The translations under genes and the position numbers were made by a program. DNA of 64,000 nucleotides. Origin: Anaeromyxobacter oryzae. GTDB lineage: Bacteria; Myxococcota; Myxococcia; Myxococcales; Anaeromyxobacteraceae. The number at the start of each line of letters is the position of its first letter. Within the stretch, counting starts at the first letter, position 1. This document shows, piece after piece, positions 58,610 through 64,000 of the stretch. Under the pieces are notes generated by a model that worked only from the letters and a program-made list of their open reading frames with translations, searched no databases and had not been told where the DNA came from. The DNA lies in contig NZ_AP025591.1 of NCBI RefSeq assembly GCF_023169945.1, forward strand, positions 1,510,501 to 1,574,500. The letters are read 5' to 3'.

Positions 58610-59926
58610 CTACCCGCACCCGCCCTTCACGGCTGCCTTCGTCTGGAGCTTCACGTGCTTCGTGAACGCGTAGACCGGCCAGGCGCTCTCGCCGGAGTGG
58701 TGCCCATCCTCGCCGCGCGAGACGCCCGCGTCGCACGCCCGGCGGAAGCCCCGCGAGCTCTCGAGCTCGGGCCAGGCGGAGGGCTCGGTGTCGCCCGTCG
58801 CGTACGCGAACCGGTACGCGAGCGCGTCGCCGGCGGCGGGCGCGGTGCGCTCCGCCACGCAATCCGGGACCGGATAGAGCTCGAGCCAGTGGTTCACCCC
58901 GCCCTCGACGACGTAGAGGTTCGCCACGCCGACGGCCTTGAGGGCCTTCCAGGCGTCGAGCGCGGCGGCCTCGCCGTTTCCGACGAGGAAGGTGACGGTG
59001 CTCGCCGGCTGATCCAGGAGGCGCTGGTACTGCTCCGGACGGAGGAGCGCCTCGGGGTCGACGCGCCGCGCGCCGCCGACGTGGAACAGGTTGAAGTCGT
59101 GCTCGTCGCGGAGGTCGAGGACGACCGTGGCGACGTTGATGTCCTTCCGGAGCGCGACGACCTCCGCCGGGTGCACGAACATGCTCCGGTCGTCCACGGA
59201 GCGCTTCACGTCCGCCGGCGTCCAGGCCCAGCGCTGCGAGGGGGTGGGCTGGCCGCGGACGACGAGCACGAGGCTCGCCGCGACGAGGACGGCGGCGCCG
59301 GCGAGCTTGCCCGCGCTCCGCGGCCTCGCCGCGATGGCCGACCACGGCTCGCCGCGCCCGAAGTGCCGCTCGAGGAGCTCCGCGCCCCAGAACAGGAGCA
59401 GCGCGGCCGCCACGACGAGGAGCACCGCGACGTTCATCGGAACGCCCAGCCACTGGTCGAGCGTGAACCGCCCCATGTACGACGAGAGGAAGAACGGCTC
59501 GAAGCTCGAGACCGTCTCGCCGAAGAGGTAGACGCCGAAGAGCGCGCCGAGGAGGAAGACCATCCCGTCGATCTTGAGCGTCGAGGCCGCGACGACGGAC
59601 GTCCCGGGGCAGAAGCCGCCGATGATGAAGCCGACCCCCATCACGAGCCCGCCCACGATCCCGGGCCAGAGGTAGGTGGGGTTGACCCACACCCGGCTCA
59701 TGTCGAGCAGGCCGAGCGTCGAGGCGCCCGCGATGAGCACCGCGGCGACGATGATCCCCGTGAACATGACCTTCAGCACGGTCATGTCGCGCAGGTAGAA
59801 CTGGGCCGCGAGCTTCCGGGTGTCGCCGAAGCCGCCCATCTCGAGAACGGCGCCGAAGCCGAACCCGATGGCGCCGAACGTCAGCGCGTATCCGAGCGTA
59901 CCTGCGGTGAGGTGAAAGGGTGCCAT
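58610..59926 (-). CDS. YeeE/YedE sulfur transporter fused to a cysteine-less rhodanese-like domain
   Basis: This 438-residue protein has residues about 1-230 forming a YeeE/YedE (TsuA-type) membrane domain: GFGAVLEMGGFGDTRKLAAQFYLRDMTVLKVMFTGI, then GGLVMGVGFIIGGFCPGTSVVAAST with the conserved Cys of the thiosulfate pathway. Residues about 255-360 form a rhodanese fold (VVLDLRDEHDFNLFHVGGARRVDPEALL, LYVVEGGVNHWLELYPVPD). The active loop reads TFLVGNGEAAA, where catalytic Cys is expected, so this domain cannot form a persulfide in the normal way. It ends with a Cys-containing tail. Part of the tetrathionate-linked operon. Confidence 0.9.
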   Translation of the reverse strand: MAPFHLTAGTLGYALTFGAIGFGFGAVLEMGGFGDTRKLAAQFYLRDMTVLKVMFTGIIVAAVLIAGASTLGLLDMSRVWVNPTYLWPGIVGGLVMGVGFIIGGFCPGTSVVAASTLKIDGMVFLLGALFGVYLFGETVSSFEPFFLSSYMGRFTLDQWLGVPMNVAVLLVVAAALLLFWGAELLERHFGRGEPWSAIAARPRSAGKLAGAAVLVAASLVLVVRGQPTPSQRWAWTPADVKRSVDDRSMFVHPAEVVALRKDINVATVVLDLRDEHDFNLFHVGGARRVDPEALLRPEQYQRLLDQPASTVTFLVGNGEAAALDAWKALKAVGVANLYVVEGGVNHWLELYPVPDCVAERTAPAAGDALAYRFAYATGDTEPSAWPELESSRGFRRACDAGVSRGEDGHHSGESAWPVYAFTKHVKLQTKAAVKGGCG

Positions 59927-59948
59927 GTGTGTCTCCTCGGATCCGCGA

Positions 59949-60473
59949 TCAGGTCCAGAGCCGGCGGAAGAACCACGCGAGCGCGTAGGCGCCCGCGAAG
60001 ACGGCGAGCGCGAACGCCCAGCTCCCGACCGAGAGCACCGCGCCGCCGGAGAGGGCCTGCCCGGACGTGCAGCCGCGCGCGAGGCGCGCGCCGTACCCCA
60101 TCAGCACGCCGCCGGCGAGCGCGGTCACGACGCGCGTCGCGGTCGTGACGCGCGGGCCCTTGCGCAGCTCGAGCTTCACGCGCCGGTTGAAGAGCCCGGA
60201 GGCGAATCCGCCGAGCACGGTCCCGACGATCATGAAGATGGCGTAGTGGTTCCACGCGCTGCGCGTGCCGCCCGCCATCTCCGCGAAGTACGCCACGCGG
60301 TCGACGTGGGCGGGCGCGAACCAGTCGAGCACGCCGGTCTGGATCCGGCTCATCCCGGCGGACGCGCCGATCCCGCCGCCGGTCACGTAGAAGCTCGCGA
60401 AGAGCACCACGCCGAGCAGCGTCCCGGCGACGTAGGGGTTCAGGTACGGACGAGGTTCTCTCGAGGTGGACAT
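59949..60473 (-). CDS. YeeE/YedE-family sulfur transporter, half-size
   Basis: This 174-residue inner-membrane protein matches the YeeE half-length type: YLNPYVAGTLLGVVLFASFYVTGGGIGASAGM, WNHYAIFMIVGTVLGGFASGLFNRRVKLELRKGPRV, LAGGVLMGYGARLARGCTSGQALSGGAVLSVGSWAF. The GARLARGCTSGQ segment with its Cys is the family hallmark. With the next gene it makes a two-part YeeE unit, which in other bacteria imports or passes reduced sulfur such as thiosulfate. ATG 60473 has GGAG 11 bases upstream. Confidence 0.9.
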   Translation of the reverse strand: MSTSREPRPYLNPYVAGTLLGVVLFASFYVTGGGIGASAGMSRIQTGVLDWFAPAHVDRVAYFAEMAGGTRSAWNHYAIFMIVGTVLGGFASGLFNRRVKLELRKGPRVTTATRVVTALAGGVLMGYGARLARGCTSGQALSGGAVLSVGSWAFALAVFAGAYALAWFFRRLWT

Positions 60474-60484
60474 CGGTTGCTCCG

Positions 60485-62743
60485 TCACGGCGTGGGCCCT
60501 TCGGGCTCGAGGTGCTGGTAGCCGGTGACCATCGACCGGAGGTGATCGCCGGGCGTCCGGCCGGTGGTGACGAGGTAGACGTGCAGGACGAAGAAGGAGA
60601 GGAACAGCCACGCGCCCGCGTTGTGCAGCGGCGCGACGACCTGGAGGCCGTGCAGCGCGGCCGCCACGTCGGGCCAGCGGCCGACGGCCCAGATCAGCGC
60701 GCCCGTCACGAACTGCAGCGGGAAGAGGACGTTGAGGAGCGCGAGGTACGTGATCTGCTGGAGCGGGTTGAGCTTGTGGCCCGGCGCGTTCGGCGGGTGC
60801 GACTCACCGTAGAAGATGCCGCGCGCCTGGTAGCTCATGTGATCGAGGACGCGCTCGAGGAAGCCGCGCGGGTGCGGGATGAAGTTGCGGATGGCGCTCG
60901 TGGCGAGGTGGTAGAAGAGCGCCAGGAACCCGTTCAGCATCAGGATCAGCGCGAACGCGTTGTGGACGGCGACCGCGGTCGTGAGGTCGAGCGGGCGGAA
61001 GCTGCTGCCGCCGTGCACCGCCAGGCCCGTCGCGATGAGGACGACGCCGGACAGCGCCATGGTCCAGTGCCAGAGCCGCTCGTACCGGCCGAACACGTAC
61101 TGCTGGTCACCGGACGCGTGCGCGCCCGCGAGGTGCGCGCGACGACGGCGCAGGAGGACGCGCGCGAGGCCGTGGAGCGTCACGCCCGCGAAGACCGCGA
61201 GGAAGAGCGCGAACCCGAGCGTGTTCGTGAGGCCCTGCCGCGAGTGCCCGAGGACGTGGAGCCCTGCCCGTGCGGTCTCGTCGCCGGACTGCAGGACGAC
61301 TCCGCCGTCCGGCGCCGTCGCGAGCACGCCCGCGAGGCGGACGCGCGGGTTCTCCCGCGGCCGCGGTGGCGTCCCGCCGGGCAGGTAGGCGGCGATCGGG
61401 TACGCGTCCGAGACCCGCGAGTCCTTCGCGTGGCACGCCTCGCAGTCGCGGAGCGCGCGATCGCGCGTCGAGATGCCGTGCGCGAGCGGGTACGCGTCGA
61501 GGGTGCCCTCGATGGTCGGCTCCACGACGCCCAGCGCCCGGAGCCGGTTCGCGATGAGGTCCGTCTTCGCCTTGGAGTCGAGCCGCAGCTCGTTCTCGTC
61601 GAGCCGGCCGTCGCGGTTCAGGTCGAAGGCCTCCACGACCGCCGGCGCGTACGCAGCGCCGTCGAGGTACACCTGGACCACGCGCTCGAAGGGCACCTCC
61701 GCGTGGTCGGCGCCGGAGACCCAGCGCCAGCGGCTCACCGGGTTCACGGGGGCGAGGCGGCGCGCGCCGTCGCCCTCCACCCGCTCCACGAGCAGCGGGC
61801 GGAACGGGCGGATCGTCGCGGTGTTGAGCGGCTCGCCGGGGCGGCGCTCGACGTTGCGGTACCGGACCGCCGGCGTGCCCGCGCGCGTCACGACGGTCGC
61901 GTCCACCATCTCGGCGGCGGGCCCCATTCCTCCGGCGGCGTGGCAGCCCTGGCACGCGAGCACCGTGAGGTGCCGCTGCCGGTAGGGCAGGAACGCGTGC
62001 GCCTTCATGGGATCGTGGCACCCGCGGCAGCCCTGCTCGGCGAGCCGGTGGTCGGGGCGGACGAGGAACTCCGCGGTGCTCTGGCGCCGCGGATCCATGG
62101 AGAGGTACCGGAGCGTGCCGTGCTTCGCGTCGGTCCGGACCGGGTTGTTGCTCGCGTAGTGGCAGGCGACGCAGTCGACGAGCTTCGCCGCGTGGACGTC
62201 CCAGGGCGCCGCGAGCGTCGCCTTCGCCTCGAGGTTCAGGAAGGAGTCCGCCATGCGCTGGGGCGAGACGATGGCGCCCTCGCCCTGGGTGAGCGACCAG
62301 GTCCGCCCCGAGTCGCTCTTCGGAGCGGCCTCGAAGTCCGCGGGCACCGCGACCGGGGCCCCGCCGTCCGAGACGAGGCCGTGACACGCGGCGCAGTTCG
62401 CGGCCCGCGGCGCCCCGATCCGGATCGCCTCGCGGCGGAGCCGCCCGTCGGCCTCGAGCTGCTCCGGCCGGATCTCGAGCCGCCCGCCGTCGACGTGGCA
62501 CTGGACGCAGGTCGCCGTGACCTTCGGCGCCGCGTGGCCGCTGTGGCCCGCGATGTACGCGGTGTCGTGGCACGCGCCGCAGGTCTTGTCCGTCGAGAGC
62601 TCCTTGCCGTCGCGGACCGCGCGGCCGGAGGCGTCCCGCGGCACGAACACCGGGTGGATGGGGTTCACCGCCTGCTGCGCCCGGGCCGCGGGCGCGAACG
62701 CGACCGCGAGGGCGAGGAGCGGGAGCGAGATGGCGCGGTTCAT
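60485..62743 (-). CDS. Seven-haem cytochrome c fused to a cytochrome b561-type membrane module
   Basis: This 752-residue protein has a signal peptide (MNRAISLPLLALAVAFAPAARAQ) and haem c sites CGACH, CVQCH, CAACH, CVACH, CRGCH, CQGCH and CEACH in the first ~440 residues. An EF-hand-like loop FDLNRDGRLDENEL lies before the seventh. From about residue 510 there are five membrane helices in the pattern of the FdnI/hydrogenase cytochrome b family, with His in ERLWHWTMALSGVVLIATGLAVHGG, TAVAVHNAFALI and APLHNAGAWLFLSFFVLHVYL. It would move electrons between membrane quinones and periplasmic haems. Its ATG overlaps the octaheme gene stop by four bases. Confidence 0.9.
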   Translation of the reverse strand: MNRAISLPLLALAVAFAPAARAQQAVNPIHPVFVPRDASGRAVRDGKELSTDKTCGACHDTAYIAGHSGHAAPKVTATCVQCHVDGGRLEIRPEQLEADGRLRREAIRIGAPRAANCAACHGLVSDGGAPVAVPADFEAAPKSDSGRTWSLTQGEGAIVSPQRMADSFLNLEAKATLAAPWDVHAAKLVDCVACHYASNNPVRTDAKHGTLRYLSMDPRRQSTAEFLVRPDHRLAEQGCRGCHDPMKAHAFLPYRQRHLTVLACQGCHAAGGMGPAAEMVDATVVTRAGTPAVRYRNVERRPGEPLNTATIRPFRPLLVERVEGDGARRLAPVNPVSRWRWVSGADHAEVPFERVVQVYLDGAAYAPAVVEAFDLNRDGRLDENELRLDSKAKTDLIANRLRALGVVEPTIEGTLDAYPLAHGISTRDRALRDCEACHAKDSRVSDAYPIAAYLPGGTPPRPRENPRVRLAGVLATAPDGGVVLQSGDETARAGLHVLGHSRQGLTNTLGFALFLAVFAGVTLHGLARVLLRRRRAHLAGAHASGDQQYVFGRYERLWHWTMALSGVVLIATGLAVHGGSSFRPLDLTTAVAVHNAFALILMLNGFLALFYHLATSAIRNFIPHPRGFLERVLDHMSYQARGIFYGESHPPNAPGHKLNPLQQITYLALLNVLFPLQFVTGALIWAVGRWPDVAAALHGLQVVAPLHNAGAWLFLSFFVLHVYLVTTGRTPGDHLRSMVTGYQHLEPEGPTP

Positions 62744-64000
62744 CGACGGCCTCCGGTCTTGATGGGGTCGCCGGCGTATCCGAGCGCCTTCCAGTCCATC
62801 CGCGACGGCTCGCCGTGGCAGTCGAAGCACGTCAGCGCCTTCTCCTTCGGGGCGACCATGTGAGAGAGCGGCCAGTACATGTCCGTCCGGGCGAAGCCGA
62901 CCCGGCCGCTGTAGGCGATGCCCGATGCCTTCGCTCCGAGCGTGAACGCCTGGTTCCAGTCGAAGTTCGTCCAGTAGCCATCCTTGCCGCCGGTGACGGG
63001 GGGAAACAGGTACATGTTCCCCGCGTCGTACGGCTGCTTCCCGCGGTGCACCTTGAACGGCCAGATGCGGGCGGTCTTGTCGTCGATCCCCCCGCGCGGC
63101 GGGTTCAGCACCGTCGGCTTCTCGGGATCCTCGATCCGGTCGCCGAGCAGGTATCGACCGACGGTGCCGTTGAACCACCGGTACTCGGGCACGGCGTCCT
63201 GCTCGTAGACGAACTCGCCCTTGATCTTGAGGTAGTGGTGCGCGTCGTCCTTGCGCGTGGCGTCGCCGGCCTTGCTCCAGTCCCAGAACGCCTTGGTGGG
63301 CAGCTTCCCGGCGAAGGTCGGGATGTGGCACGTCTGGCACGCGAGCGTCGCGAGGTGCGCGTTGATCCGCGCGTCCTGGTGCTCGGGCTTCGTGTGGCAG
63401 TCGGCGCAGGCGACCCCGTGCGAGTCCTCGACGCTCACGGAGAAGGCGCGGCCGCGGATCGCGTGGTCCGGCGCGGTGTGGCAGTCGACGCAGAGGAAGC
63501 CGTGGCGCCCGATGTGGACGTCCTCTTCCTCGAACGGGTGCGCGAGCGACGAGTCGAGGTCGCCGTGCTTCACCGCCTGGCCGCCGCCGCCGAAGGCATG
63601 GCAGCCGAGGCAGTTCTCGCGCTGCGGAGTCCCGACGGACCGCGCCGCCGCGAGCAGGTCCGTGCCGGGCTGCGGCAGCCCGTACGTCCCCTTCACGTAC
63701 GCGTTCGTGTGCTCGTGGCACACGAGGCAGTCGACGTTCTCCTCCTTCGAGAAGTCGAAGGAGTCGTCCGCCCAGCCGTAGCCGGCGTGGCACTTCATGC
63801 ACGACCGCTCGTTGCCGCGGGTCGCGATGCAGAAGTTGTTGAGGACGTTCCGCTTGCCGATGCGCGTCGTCCCGGTGCGTCCCGGGATCTGGACCTCGTC
63901 GCCGAGCCAGAGCCAGTGGGAGGTCTTCATCACCTTCCGCGCGTCCGGGTGGCAGCCGAGGCAGGCGCGCGTCACGGCCTGCGGGGTCTCGAACTTCTCG
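62740..64000 (-). CDS. Octaheme tetrathionate-reductase-family cytochrome, 5' end missing
   Basis: The visible part is 419 residues; the start lies beyond the right edge. It reads EKFETPQAVTRACLGCHPDA then VMKTSHWLWLGDEV, the signature of the octaheme tetrathionate reductase (Otr) family. All eight haem sites are visible: CLGCH, CMKCH, CLVCH, CLGCH, CVDCH, CADCH, CQTCH, CFDCH. The catalytic haem in Otr is Lys-ligated; a candidate lies in the first residues. Such enzymes reduce tetrathionate and, in vitro, nitrite or hydroxylamine. The next gene gives it a quinone link and YeeE transporters handle sulfur, which favours a sulfur-oxyanion role here. Confidence 0.9.
   Translation of the reverse strand, partial: EKFETPQAVTRACLGCHPDARKVMKTSHWLWLGDEVQIPGRTGTTRIGKRNVLNNFCIATRGNERSCMKCHAGYGWADDSFDFSKEENVDCLVCHEHTNAYVKGTYGLPQPGTDLLAAARSVGTPQRENCLGCHAFGGGGQAVKHGDLDSSLAHPFEEEDVHIGRHGFLCVDCHTAPDHAIRGRAFSVSVEDSHGVACADCHTKPEHQDARINAHLATLACQTCHIPTFAGKLPTKAFWDWSKAGDATRKDDAHHYLKIKGEFVYEQDAVPEYRWFNGTVGRYLLGDRIEDPEKPTVLNPPRGGIDDKTARIWPFKVHRGKQPYDAGNMYLFPPVTGGKDGYWTNFDWNQAFTLGAKASGIAYSGRVGFARTDMYWPLSHMVAPKEKALTCFDCHGEPSRMDWKALGYAGDPIKTGGRR

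Noticed and set aside
1..64000. tRNA, rRNA, CRISPR arrays, insertion sequences, phage or integrase genes
   Set aside because: None could be seen on either strand; repeats present are protein-domain repeats or hairpins.

Overview
The window is very GC-rich, with almost every third codon position G or C, and it encodes many c-type cytochromes, a membrane nitrate reductase, a cytochrome b/Rieske complex and octaheme enzymes. This fits an anaerobically respiring member of the Myxococcota, most like Anaeromyxobacter. That assignment is inferred from gene content and composition, not from a marker gene. I see no rRNA, tRNA, CRISPR array, insertion sequence or phage gene. The long ORFs opposite real genes are shadows produced by the high GC.

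Layout. 1-6104 (minus): a nitrate reductase operon reading cytochrome c, narG, narH, narJ, with narJ cut by the window edge. 6316-8025 (minus): murJ. 8211-11797 (plus): a PmrAB/QseBC-type two-component system followed by a DegP/HtrA protease, with a perfect tandem CTTAAG box between them. 11972-14709: a chromate transporter, a small lipoprotein and an F420-type NADPH oxidoreductase. 14981-31831: the most unusual region. It holds a sigma-54 activator with a short Cys-bearing N-terminus, a small antisense gene, a good sigma-54 promoter, and then an eight-gene plus-strand operon. That operon encodes a His-rich exported peptide, two multicopper-oxidase polypeptides with complementary copper motifs, a 2732-residue lipoprotein, two small envelope proteins, a SCO copper chaperone, and a haem c/periplasmic-binding-protein fusion.

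31849-37369: an aldo/keto reductase, then gnd-zwf-pgl (oxidative pentose phosphate) divergent from a zinc glucose dehydrogenase. 37451-39361: two exported proteins sharing five copies of a ~50-residue repeat, one ending in a beta-barrel. 39680-43119: an Mla/Pqi-type lipid transport operon (permease, ATPase, MCE protein, lipoprotein). 43415-48425: a lipoprotein divergent from a bc-type complex made of fused cytochrome b, a Rieske protein and an octaheme TPR cytochrome. 48548-51016: a formylglycine sulfatase. 51106-55329: an EamA transporter with a His-rich tail, then a chrB-chrA-beta-barrel chromate cluster. 55410-58167: a PKD/propeller lipoprotein, a methyltransferase remnant and a Cys-rich cytosolic protein.

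58197-64000 (minus): a sulfur-respiration operon with an octaheme tetrathionate-reductase-like cytochrome (start outside the window), a seven-haem cytochrome fused to a b-type quinone module, two YeeE-type sulfur transporters (one fused to a rhodanese-like domain without its cysteine), and a STAS-like protein.

Together the genes describe a flexible electron-transport lifestyle (nitrate, sulfur oxyanions, multihaem bc complex) with an elaborate copper-enzyme system predicted to lie at the cell surface. That copper locus is the best candidate for an undescribed system.
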